Source of the DNA: Megalonaias nervosa
Lineage: Eukaryota; Mollusca; Bivalvia; Unionida; Unionidae
Direction of reading: 5' to 3'
Assembly: GCA_016617855.1 (NCBI GenBank)
Contig: JAECUM010017408.1
Location: forward strand, 1-64,000
Length of the DNA: 64,000 bases
Position numbers and translations under genes: made by a program. The first letter of the stretch is position 1; each line of letters opens with the position of its first letter. Shown here one piece after another: positions 31,601 through 42,222 of this stretch. The notes under the pieces are model-generated. The model ran no database searches. It was not told where the DNA came from and saw only the letters and a list, made by a program, of their open reading frames with translations.

Positions 31601-32070
31601 ATGATAATCTTTTTCATACCTGCTGACTCTCATTGGTAGGATATCTGTTAACATACTGTCAATAATACGAAACTCGCGTATTAAATCGTCCATGTCATAT
31701 TTTACACATCGCAAGTAAGATCGTATCTGATCAAGTAATTTTTGTAAGTGATACTTGCTGTTTTACAAGAATTTTTTTTTATTTCAAGTTGAGGTTCAAT
31801 TCTTTTTACAAGTGTTGAAAGAGAGACACGGACACCATATATTATTAACAAAAACGGATTTAATAATGCTCCACTTGAGATTATACCAGAGCTAGTCATT
31901 AACAATGGCAAATATGATATTACTCGAAGTATTCTACGGTAGAATTTATAACATTCTTTTACACACCAGAGGTTTTTATGATACAATTTGTAATATTGTA
32001 CTAGTGCGTCAACATCTTGTTTTGGAATTTCTTCTGAAATGTGATTGAAATCGATGATATGTTTTTTCAT
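31580..32070 (-). pseudogene. small membrane protein (element C)
   Basis: Main frame 31702-32070: KKHIIDFNHISEEIPKQDVD, YKLYHKNLWCVKECYKFYRR, hydrophobic ILRVISYLPLLMTSSGIISS and ALLNPFLLIIYGVRVSLSTL, then a basic segment. A frameshift near 31700 separates a further ~40 residues (DDLIREFRIIDSML-like) that end near 31580. Two membrane helices are likely. It is conserved with the element B copy, so it was a real gene; its function in the virion or cell is unknown. Confidence 0.65.
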
Positions 32071-32081
32071 TATACAATATT

Positions 32082-33010
32082 TTATACAAAGATAAAAGTT
32101 CTGGCACCAGCAATTGAATCAAGAAACTCGCGGAACTTATTATTGTTAGGATCAGCTATAAAAATTCTGTATTTGTCATAAACATCTGACGAAATATTTT
32201 TATATCGTTCATCTGTTAGTACCTCATTTTTCTTTAACCAGGTGTGTGAGTCAAAAGTATTTCCTACTTCAAGTTCATACAAACCTGTTTGATTCACCAA
32301 ATTACTGTAATCGCTTTCTGTTTTATCAATATATCCTAATACCAAGCTTAATTGATCTAACGTGAAATTTTTTAGAACAAGATGTCTGATAATTGTATAT
32401 GCTACCACATAATTTGCTAGCATTAATTTTTTGAGTGATTTTAATTCAATTGTTATCAGACCAATAACAGAAGCTACTTTTAACGTCAATTTTTCATATG
32501 GTTTTGTGAGTATTTTCTCAATTCCATTGTAATAATATCGCAATGACAATTGTCTAGAGCGCTGGACTGATGGAAATGGAATATCATCTTCTTCACATAT
32601 GTCGTAATAAGAAAAAATGTTTACTTCCACATTTGTTTTTGTTACTTCATCAAAAAACTTTTCTCGCTCAATATCACCAAGATATTTAATTTCCTTGCCA
32701 AAATCTTTGATTATTTTTAGAGACCTATCAATAATAATCGGCTCAAATTCTAAGTTTGTTTTACGTATCATTGGTAAGATTGCGTTTGAGTACGCTTTAA
32801 TAAGTAACTCCGTGTCTGGTGCCATAGTAACGATTTTAATTAGGGTTTCTTTGTCGTGGTAGTACATGCCGAGATGCTTAAAAATGTTTCGTTTTGGAAA
32901 ACTACTATATAGCTTCCTGTTTCTTTTTATTCCTATTATTCTAGATTCTGATAGTTTGTCGAGACGATCATAGGTATCGTTCATTTGTTTTTCCACCTGC
33001 GTTACTCATG
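32082..33010 (-). CDS. unknown ~300-residue Polinton protein (element C)
   Basis: Open frame of 304 residues. Features: KQMNDTYDRLDKLSESRIIG at the start, FKHLGMYYHDKETLIKIVTM, YYDICEEDDIPFPSVQRSRQ, a hydrophobic-leaning helix near LKVASVIGLITIELKSLKKL, and ESDYSNLVNQTGLYELEVGN. No catalytic motif or zinc site. Text from both copies suggests it was continuous with 33035-33367 upstream. It is conserved in B (23566-24335), so it was under selection in the active element. It could be a coat or assembly protein associated with the fibre; that is only positional inference. Confidence 0.55.
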
Positions 33011-33034
33011 CTTTTAATAAACCTGATGTCATTA

Positions 33035-33367
33035 TCAAATTATATTTCCAGAATCAAGCTCGAACAATATCTTTTTTAACAGGATTTCAATTTGTTTTTG
33101 TTCTTCTAGACAATTTTCAGGGTGACAGTATCTGCTTATAATATCAAAGTTTCCTAATGCTTCTCTCAGTTGTGGTCTTCGCATATGTATAACACGAGCA
33201 AAATTTTTGTCTCCTTCCAACAATGGAGAATTTATCATTATAATTTTAAAATTTTTCATAGTATTTATCTCACGTGTCGCTAATGATACGTCCCTAATAT
33301 ATTTTTCTGGATTAAAAATATTATCATAAAATTCCCTCGCAACAGTTATAATTGGTGGTTCTGGCAT
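33035..33367 (-). CDS. unknown 110-residue protein upstream of the 304-residue frame (element C)
   Basis: MPEPPIITVAREFYDNIFNP, SLATREINTMKNFKIIMINS, ARVIHMRRPQLREALGNFDI and SRYCHPENCLEEQKQIEILL. Probably the N-terminal part of the same protein as 32082-33010, separated by a short broken stretch. The Cys/His cluster YCHPENC might bind metal. Counterpart in B at 23068. Confidence 0.5.
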   Translation of the reverse strand: MPEPPIITVAREFYDNIFNPEKYIRDVSLATREINTMKNFKIIMINSPLLEGDKNFARVIHMRRPQLREALGNFDIISRYCHPENCLEEQKQIEILLKKILFELDSGNII

Positions 33368-33426
33368 TATTTTATAGCATTAGATTAAATTTGTTCACAA
33401 TGATCATATCTGATCATCAAGTGTAT

Positions 33427-34530
33427 ATATTTGAAATGCGGTCAGTCCTGGAAATGGATGTTCATAAGCAAAAACATTAACTCGAAAATATAAGTACTTG
33501 TTAACAGTGTTTTCTGTCGGGACTGTAAAATATTATGCTGTTGTAATATACGTATTTGCTGTACTATATAATGTTGTCCAGTCGATATCATTGTGTGATT
33601 CTTCCAATTGCCAATTATAAATTCGCCAACACTAGAGTTTAATAGACCTCGCAAATGAAATTTCCAAATAGCAACTGCAGTAGGACATTTAATTTTAATC
33701 CAAAAGTTTTCAACTTCTCCATTGGTCGTCCACTCAAGTCTATCAGAGAAAGCGTAATAAGGATAATTTTCAGGATAATATGATGATGCGCTTACCTCAA
33801 ACCCGACTCGGTTGTCAGTTGCTTTATAAAGTGTTGGAATATACCCAACATTATTTTTAGTTCGTTTTATACCGCTAGACAGACTATCAACATACACTTT
33901 AATTGTCAGATTATTAAGGTCAACTGGAAAATATGTCGTAGTTATTTTTTTATCTATCATGTTTATATCGCCTGACATTTCTCCGCCAGATTTTTTAAAA
34001 TATGGGTTAAGTTCTTCTTTTAACTGAACATAACTAATAGCATCAGTATCATTAGTTGGTGGTGAGGTTGTTGGTAATCCAGTTATTTTTTAATTTGACA
34101 TAGACAGGTTACCTGTCATTGTGTCACAAGCTTTGTTAAGTTTATTATCGTCAACAGATTTTAGTTGTGCATAACTTACAGCTTGTGTTTGATTTAAGTT
34201 TTCTGGCAGATATACAATTTCTAACCCAATAATTTTTTTACTCGACATGTTAATATTACCTGTAACCGTTCCACCGATTTTATCAAGTGTGTTATCATCC
34301 ATGTATTTCAACTGTAAATAACGTACAGCTTGAGTTTTATCTAAGTTTGCTGGTGGATATCCAGTCTCTAAATGTATAATTTTTTTCCCTGACATATCTA
34401 AGTTGCCGCTTAAAGTTCCGCCAGATTTATTTAGTTTATTACCGTCGACGGATTTTAGTTGTTTATAACTAACAGCTTGTGTGTTATTAAAATTTATTGG
34501 CGGATAATCTGTTTCTAAACCATGGCAAAA
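33427..34530 (-). pseudogene. fibre-like protein with phage-style tail-fibre repeats and a discoidin-like tip (element C)
   Basis: Four repeats of ~42-48 residues, each with a core like GGTVTGNINMSSKKIIGLE, then P..L..TQAV.Y.QLK. This is the G.M.G.L.M....I..L pattern of bacteriophage tail fibres and other trimeric stalks. The tip (33442-33978 plus a shifted end) has VGFEVSASSYYPENYPYYAF, EWTTNGEVENFWIKIKCPTA and YNWQLEESHNDIDWTTLYST-like text, resembling an F5/8-type C (discoidin) carbohydrate-binding fold. A surface attachment role is inference. Lesions: a stop near 34090, a frameshift near 33620, and a 5' end cut near 34530 at the ATPase. Confidence 0.68.
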
Positions 34531-35197
34531 TCACCGATATTAAATTTTGATACAGAGCGGTTGGTGAAACATAAACATAACAATGAACTTCCAGATTGTC
34601 ATTATCTTCTTGTTGGACGAACTGGGTCGGGAAAAACAAGTTTGCTTATGAATTTACTTCTTGGAGATAATTTTAACTACGATCGAGTTTATATTTATAC
34701 AAATAATCCACAGCAACATAAGTACGAGTTACTTAACGAATATAATAACAAACTTCGTGATGATCTTGATGCTGGTGGAGATTTTTTTTATTATCAAACA
34801 GCCAGAAGAACTTGTTCCAGGTAATCAAATTGATTCGTCCGAACATAAGATAGTAGTTTTTGACGATATTCCGTTAAATGTAGAGATGAATAAAATAAGA
34901 TCATATTTTTCACTGTCAAGTAATAAGAAATGTAATTCTGTTTATTTAGCCCAAGGTTTTTACAACGTCGACAGATTTATTCGGCGAAATACTGGTTGTT
35001 TTATATTATTTCCGGGACTGGACAATGTTGTCGTTAGAAATATTGCAAACGAGCAATGTGGCGACGTAACAAAAGATAAATTTATCGAACTTTATCATAA
35101 AGCGAGAGCGGATAAATATAACTTTTTCTTGTTTGATAAATTAACACATGATCCAACTAAAATGTTTCCTTGTTGTATTGAAAATTATCTGCAGTAA
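34522..35197 (+). pseudogene. A32-like packaging ATPase (element C), one frameshift
   Basis: Starts MAKSPILNFDTERLVKHKHN, Walker A LLVGRTGSGKTSLLMN, and after a +1 frameshift near 34790 continues in frame 34661-35197 with HKIVVFDDIPLNVEMNKIRS (Walker B), NSVYLAQGFYNVDRFIRRN (sensor) and FILFPGLDN. This is the ATPase of the B/C lineage, deleted from B. It differs clearly from the A-type ATPase (5585-6250). Confidence 0.87.
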
Positions 35198-35212
35198 GTT
35201 TATATAATAATT

Positions 35213-36774
35213 ATGGACAAAGGAGCAAAATACAGAAAACATATAGAAGATCTAAAAAAACTTGCTCAATCTCAAGTAGCATGTAAGCAGCGAGTACAGG
35301 AAGCACGACGTGGACAAATAACTGCTGCAGAAGGAACAGATACGATTCTCAAACTAGTTACTGAGGCACTACTTGGAAAACAACCTGAAACTAAACCACT
35401 ATCAGAAGAAGAACTTAGGCGACTACAGAAAAAAAGGTTTACTCGGATTAGTTAAGGAACAACAAGAAGCAGCTGCCGCAAAAATTATCACCAGATCTGA
35501 CGATGAAAGAAGAAGATTAGCTGAGGCACTTGTAGCAAATATTGCTGATCCTGTTGCTAGACGAAATGAACTAAATCGACTGATTAATAATCCACTTTTA
35601 CTTGAAAGAAGATTATCAGAATTAACCACACATAAAATTAGGACTGTTTTAGGAAAATTATCAGAAAAATTAGAGGATATTGAAAAAGAACAAGACAAAA
35701 TTGGAGAGTTAACAGTAAGGTTTTTAGATGTTGACGAAAAAAGACGATTTTATCGAGAAAAAGCACATAATAAAATAACTGATGAAGAATATAATGCGTT
35801 TTTAACAGAAAATGATATTAATGATATTGATAATTTAAAAACTTGGTCAAAGGAAAGATATGATAAACTTATTAATGATTTAAATGCAATGATGACGAAT
35901 GGCTTTACGTCTAATGCTGAATTAGAAACAACTAATGAAGAAGCACATATGTCTCAACTCTCCAATAAAATTAAAGCTGGTGTTATTGCTGGAGTATTTA
36001 ACAGAACAGCTACTGAAAATAGATACAGTGTTTCGTAAAAGTTGGAATTTTCATAGGAAATTTAAAATAAATGATGAAAATCGCATAAAAGATGCTAAAA
36101 AACTAAAACGTATATTTAGAACTGATAGTCCAGAGAGCATACAATTTCCAGCAGAGATTGAAAAACCACTAGTTATATCACCAGCGGAAACTGAAAGAAG
36201 GAAGCAAATTGAAAATTTTAAAGGAACGTTAAAAGAAAAAATAGGTTTATCAGATTATGATACTTTTATAAAAGAAAATAATATTAAAGATGTTGATAAT
36301 GTTGATAAATGGTCACAAAATGAATACGATATATTAATATTATTATTAGATAGTATAATTAAAGATGGTAACCAAGCTTTAGATAAAATTGATGGAGCCG
36401 AAGTAAAAGATATGCCAGACCTTTATAAACAATCTAAAGATGGTGTTATTGCTGGTGTCTTTAAATCTGCTTTAGACAAATTTAGATCTGGAATACCTAG
36501 TGAGAAAAAGTCTAATTTTAAAAGTGTATTTAATTATTTTGATGGGGAGCGCATTAAGAAAATGGAAAAAGATAAAACTGGAACTGGTGTAAAAATATTT
36601 ACATCAACTGCCGAAATGTTAGGCAGATTAATGTTGTTGATATCGTCAAAAGAAGCCGGAAATGTTGGTACTGAAATTGGTAATGAAATTATTGATATAC
36701 TTGATCATTTAAGATCGGAAAAGTTATTAACATCTGATGAATACGAAACTGTACACGGCGATTTAATTTTATAA
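35213..36774 (+). pseudogene. charged, helical structural-protein candidate with internal duplication (element C)
   Basis: Frames 35213-35455, then 35440-36038 and 36040-36774 read as one protein with two shifts. It is rich in Lys, Glu and Leu and predicted coiled-coil. Two similar blocks appear: EEYNAFLTENDINDIDNLKT with KIKAGVIAGVFNRTA, and DYDTFIKENNIKDVDNVDKW with SKDGVIAGVFKSALDKFRSG. The end contains GNEIIDILDHLRSEKLLTSD. It lies between the ATPase and the minor capsid gene on the same strand, 16 bp after the ATPase stop. It may be a scaffold or internal virion protein; I do not recognise a family. Confidence 0.55.
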
Positions 36775-36834
36775 ATGTCAATTTTGTAAATGTCAATTTT
36801 GCATAATGATTTAACATAACAATTTTATGTAACA

Positions 36835-37602
36835 ATGTCAACAGCATTATTACTAGACTCTAGTACGGCCGCGATAGCTAATGCGACAGCTAGCGCAAAT
36901 TTTTCAGTAAATTTTATTCCGCCAATACAACTTAATACTGAAAAACAGTATGAAATTGGACTAATTTCATGTACATGTTGGCATTCCATGGCTAACGTGA
37001 AAACTGGTGTCAATGATGAATTTGATTTTACTTTAACTGCAGCTCCAGGACCTACGTGGAAATCAGTTAAAATTCCGCAAGGAGCCTACAACGTAACTGA
37101 TTTAAATAAGACGATACGCGAATTAATAACGAAAAATGGGATGAGTTTCAGACAATTTTGAACTGGTACCGAATTATAACACATTACGCTCTAGAATAAC
37201 ATTAAAAAATAAGTTGATAATAGATTTTTCATCAGCAACAAGCATAGCGTCGCTGATAGGATTTACTCACAAACAATACGGATCAACCACAGAACAAACT
37301 ATAACGTATGATGGTGATTTGCCAGTAAATATAACCGACGTAAACACAATATTAATAAATTGCTCCATTGCAGCTGGATCTTACTCAGCTCAGGGTAGTA
37401 AAGGACAAACAATATATAGTTTTCGCCAGATGTTCCACCGGGTTCGCTCATGCAAATTAGTCCACGGCAAGTTATTTATTATCCGCTAAATGTTGCAAAT
37501 CAAATAACAGCAATAAATATGCAGTTGACAGATTAATCTGAACGACAGCTGGATCTGAATAACGAGGTTGTTACTTACTATTTACACTTACGCGCACAAT
37601 AG
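36835..37602 (+). pseudogene. Polinton minor capsid (penton-like) protein (element C)
   Basis: MSTALLLDSSTAAIANATAS, NFIPPIQLNTEKQYEIGLIS, TWKSVKIPQGAYNVTDLNKT, a frameshift near 37160, IIDFSSATSIASLIGFTHKQ, NTILINCSIAAGSYSAQGSK, a second shift near 37425, then VIYYPLNVANQITAINMQL and a C-terminal end near 37602. The predicted beta-rich, single jelly-roll-like sequence and its place before the major capsid gene fit the Polinton penton protein that occupies capsid vertices. Confidence 0.8.
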
Positions 37603-37633
37603 TAAGCTATTGTTTTATGCAACCTCAGATATA

Positions 37634-37956
37634 ATGAAGCAAAAAAAAAATTTTACCGAAGAAAACTTATTGGTGGATCTTTGGGAAATACATTTACTAA
37701 AGTTATTGAAAATGTTCCAGGAATCGCGCATAAAGTTGCACCAATTGCACTTGACGCGTCAAAAGCTTTTGCAACTGGAGCTGCATCTACTGCTGGAACT
37801 GCGGTGGGACAAAAAATAACTGATAAAATTACTCAGAAACCAACAATCAAACAAGTTATATCAGAAATCGTTCCAACAAAAGAAACTCAACGTGCTATGA
37901 TAACAAGAACAAAAAAATTTTATCACCAAAGGGCGAGCAGATTATACAAAAATTAA
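37634..37956 (+). pseudogene. small Ala/Gly-rich virion protein (element C)
   Basis: Starts at 37634. An A-run shift (37641-37650) moves the frame to GNTFTKVIENVPGIAHKVAP, LDASKAFATGAASTAGTAVG, QKITDKITQKPTIKQVISEI, and a basic end. An amphipathic Ala/Gly-rich middle recalls adenovirus pVI-like membrane-active proteins, but that assignment is tentative. The counterpart in B is at 22165-22434. Confidence 0.5.
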
Positions 37957-38009
37957 TATCTAAAGTAACAGCGCCGCAATAAAATTTTATATAATCTAAT
38001 AAATAAAAA

Positions 38010-38098
38010 ATATCTGTTAAAAATTATCTCAATTTAGCAGAAACGTATGAAACCGACAACACCGTAATAGAATTTGAATATATTGAATATTCATCAGA
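38010..38098 (+). pseudogene. mcp: N-terminus of major capsid protein, truncated (element C)
   Basis: SVKNYLNLAETYETDNTVIE and FEYIEY match the start of the element B capsid protein (NYLDLAEIYDVDDSVTEFEY). The expected ATG is ATA at 38010-38012. At about 38099 the sequence passes abruptly into the ~140-bp satellite. Confidence 0.75.
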
Positions 38099-39360
38099 AA
38101 ATGTCCTTTGATGTTGGTTTGGTACAAAATGAAAATAGTGCCGATCTGACATCCAGTATGGCTAGCATGGTAGATATCTTGAAATACTGTTATTGTTGCT
38201 TCTTCTAAATGTCCAATTATCTTATCAACAAGGGTTTTTTGCCAAAAGACTAATTAAGATTATGCAGTTTGTCCTGAATAAAATGATAATTATCTAACAT
38301 CTAATATAGCCACCATTGAAAATTTTGAAAATCTTGTTAATGCTACTCCTTAGTGGATAATCATTTTGACATAGGTTTTTCACCAAAAGACAGTAAACAT
38401 CCATCATCACTACAAAGTGAACATACTGGAAATCACTAATTCTCTTGTCTGGTTCCACTTAGAGAGCCATTATGGCGATGACTGCAGCCATCGTGATATC
38501 ATTGCATCAACAATTGCTATGTTCACAACTTCTAAACCAACACTGGATTATTTTGAATCAACCTTGATAGGAATCATTATGGAATAAAGGCTTTTCAAGT
38601 TTATAAAAAATTTCACAAAATGTCATTGCTGTTACAGAAAGTAGAAAAACCTTTATACTGGTACTTCTTAAAAACTGAATAAGGTCCAATTCTGCTGAAC
38701 ATATTTTGCATAATGCCCTTTAAATTTGATGCAAATAGTGTCCATCTACCATCTGATTATGAAAAATAGAAAGCCTTTAGATAATTTCTTCTTTAAAGAC
38801 TTTGCATACTTTTACAAATAATGCCGATTCATCAGCAAATATGGCTGATATTACATAAAATAGAAAAATCTTTAAAAACTGCCCAACATAATTTAACAGC
38901 ACTCAGTAGTAAGCTCCCTTGCATAAAAACTTTTAATTTTTTTTAATGATTTCGACAATCTGCTATCAGATGTGACTGCAGTTAGAAATTTTGATCCCCT
39001 CTCACCCCCACCCCCACCCCCATAAGGCTTGAGACAACTTTCGAAAAACTGCTGAACATCATTTGACTGAATCTGACAGAATCATCCTGGAACAAACGTG
39101 TTTCAAGTCAGAATAATCATGTTGATTCATTGCTAAATAGAAAACCTTTAAAAAACTTCTGAAACACTGCTGATCACAGTTTGATCAAACTTGACAGAAA
39201 ACATCATGGCATAAAGGCCTCTAAAATTAATTCAAATGATGCTGATCTGTTATCATATGCAACTTATAATAGAATTTTAAATTTCTCATGCATTTTACTA
39301 TTTGGCTGATATCACCCATGTTAGTGACCTCAGACCTACCTGGACTTCGTTCTTATTTTA
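38099..39360. repeat. satellite remnants and AT-rich non-coding sequence
   Basis: 38102-38400 carries variants of the 6512-7700 unit (GATGTTGGTTTGGTACAAAA, CGATCTGACATCCAGTATGG). Beyond 38400 the similarity fades into AT-rich text with scattered phrases (AAAACTGCTGAACATCATTT). No gene. Confidence 0.6.
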
Positions 39361-39363
39361 CAG

Positions 39364-39494
39364 CTATTCCACCAGGACTGTCAATGACCGAGGATCCAAA
39401 CCTGAGTGTAGACCTCAGTGTAAAATCAGTTATGTTGCAGTGCAAAACAACTGGTTGTACTTACCCAATGCCTACAATACAGTGGATTTTGCAG
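39364..39494 (+). CDS. host exon encoding part of an immunoglobulin-like domain
   Basis: 131-bp open stretch with acceptor TTCTTATTTTACAG ending at 39363 and donor GTATGC from 39495. It encodes IPPGLSMTEDPNLSVDLSVK and VMLQCKTTGC...PTIQW, with the Cys and Trp spacing of the B-C strands of an Ig domain (LxC...PxIxW). It enters in phase 1 and leaves in phase 0, so the other half of the domain should be in a following exon, which I cannot find in this window. The gene could be any cell-adhesion or receptor protein. It is the only host coding piece I can support. Confidence 0.68.
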
Positions 39495-40540
39495 GTATGC
39501 CACTAATTGAGCTCTAGATTTTAATATATGCAATGTCATAATGTATACACATGTGGTAACATAAAAACCACAACTAATTTAGGCATTTTAATATGGCAGT
39601 ACCAATAGAGAATTTTTAAAGGATTGGGTTAGATACAGAGTAGTAAAAGTATTTCTTTTATTTTTTAACTTTTATTGCAAAAAAATAATAACCCTGACCC
39701 ACTTTCACATTCAAATTATCTTCTTAGTCCAAATATCTGGACTCTAATTTTAAAGACACCCACACTACACATAGTCTGACAGTAACAAAGAATTTTTAAA
39801 AAAAAAAGTATCTACTAGCAAGTGAATTCCTCATTTTCTGAATTTTGTGACCAGATTGCATTTAATTCAGTGACTATAACAGTATTAGAAATCATGCCCA
39901 TGAAGACACTTTGCCCAGTAATTTTTTAGCACGTACTTGACATTTGCTTTTGTTGGTTTTAGTGGCATTATAAACATCATTATTAGCTATCCTTTTACTG
40001 TGCACAAGTGCTTTTGGATGCTTCAGTTACATTTAAGTAGGAAACGCTTTTTATATGTTTTGATTTGTAAACAAGTGCATTTGAACACCAGTATGTCATC
40101 TGCATAGAATTGTTTTTGATGCCAGCAGTAAACATCAGCCATTTTGAAGTCTTTTTTTGTAGTGCCACCATAGTGGAAAAGCCCCCATTGGAAACTACAG
40201 GCATTAAAGTAAATGATTATTATATCACATCATGTGATTGCTATTTAAGCTATTATTTTAGTCAGCTATTTCAAGTAACAGATGAATTATCCAGTATGAA
40301 AATGGAGGCCCCGGGTTTCATTCAGCAATTTCTTGAAATTGTATGATTAGAACTATTACAATTAATAGTACAAAATGTCAGATATTGACTCCAATATTGA
40401 TGTAGGCAAAACTGATATTTTTCATTCAATAAATTTGGATGATTTAGTGATACAGATGTAGGCAACAAAATAAATAGACTTAGAGGTTGATAAGGGTCAG
40501 CTACTGTCGGTTTCACAGCTTCAATAATAATAATACACCT
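39495..40540. other. intron-like or intergenic DNA, no gene seen
   Basis: AT-rich, with short unassignable frames on both strands. If the Ig exon is real this would be its downstream intron, later interrupted by the elements that follow. Confidence 0.4.
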
Positions 40541-40542
40541 CT

Positions 40543-40620
40543 CCCTCGATAACTCGCGCACATAGGGATCCAAAAAAACAGACCGCACTATAAGTGAGGG
40601 CGCGAGTTACCGAGGGACCT
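40543..40620. repeat. inverted repeat, possible pogo/Tigger-type MITE
   Basis: TCCCTCGATAACTCGCGC and GCGCGAGTTACCGAGGGA face each other about 40 bp apart. CCCTCG-TAAC termini of this type recall pogo/Tigger elements. A related end (TTCGCGAGGTATCGAGGGA) is at about 48671. No transposase is visible. Confidence 0.55.
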
Positions 40621-40691
40621 TCAAAGAAACCCGCTAGATATCCCGAAAACCACGGGGTGGTGGTGGAGTTGGGGAACTGGGCTGTTTAATG

Positions 40692-41615
40692 TGTTACGAA
40701 TATGTAATTAAATTATTTGTGTGTTAGTTTTAAATTCTTTTTTTTATTTTATTTTTTTTTCAGTACATTTTATTGTAATGATAATTTTCATTGGATTTAA
40801 GTCTCTTTTCGGAAACTTGGCTTGACTCGATTAGATCTTAACGTTACATTAGCACTATTTTTTGCTCACAGTTTTTGAAAACATCAAGTGTTAACGATTG
40901 GCTGTTTCCAAGGTCATTTTGGCCCACATATTAGCTGGTCTGTAAACAGTCTCTCTTTTTTTTAATATATTTTCAGTGTGACAATTTGGTTCTTGGATAA
41001 AGCTATTCTAGCTATGTGACAGTTGGCATTTTTTATTACGCTGTTCGATGTTAAGAGACCACGTGGCCCATCTCGTGAGACTGAGATGACGTTTTAGTTG
41101 GATTAAATACTTATTCTGAGAGCTTTCCAGCGAGTCGTATTCTTAACATCTTGAAGGTACAAGGTGTTTTATATTGTTAAGCCAGATTGTTTTTGAAGTT
41201 CATTTGTTTTTGGAATTTAATAATTTATTCTCTAGGAAACTAAACAAGTGTACTTTTTTATAAAAAAGTTCTGAGAGAAAGATATTCAGTGCAAATTTAT
41301 TCTGGAATTCTATATGGAAACATAAACTGTGATTCAATTGAGGATCTGTTACATCAGGAGAGGCATCATCTGACGTCATCGCCTGTATATTGGACTTTCA
41401 TTGAGATTCAAATCCAGATTCTATTAGAACTGTTTAGTGATAGGACTTGTATTTTTCATTCTTAGGATTAAATTTTGGATTATATTCACAAACCGTAAGT
41501 CCTATTTCCAATTTTTACATTGTTTTCTAGGGAAATAAATTATTTTGTTAAAATATACAGAGCTTGTTGACTTCACTCTTTTCTCTTGTTATTATTGTAT
41601 GAGCTACACGTAACA
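40692..41615 (+). repeat. 5' LTR of gypsy-1
   Basis: 924 bp, TG...CA ends, matching 44168-45091 closely. It should carry the promoter and polyadenylation site; AATAAATT near 41535 is in the expected region. Confidence 0.93.
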
Positions 41616-41773
41616 AGGGAAAATTGGGTTGCTCGTCCTTGGGATATATGAATTTTGGTTGAAATATTTCAGAAAATTCTTTTTGAAATTTAAATTCCAC
41701 TAGTTTTCAAATCCAAGTATTATTTTACATTTTGTTTGAAATCTTTAGTGAAAACAACAGGCTTTCGTTCACA

Positions 41774-42214
<441 letters not shown>

Positions 42215-42222
<8 letters not shown>

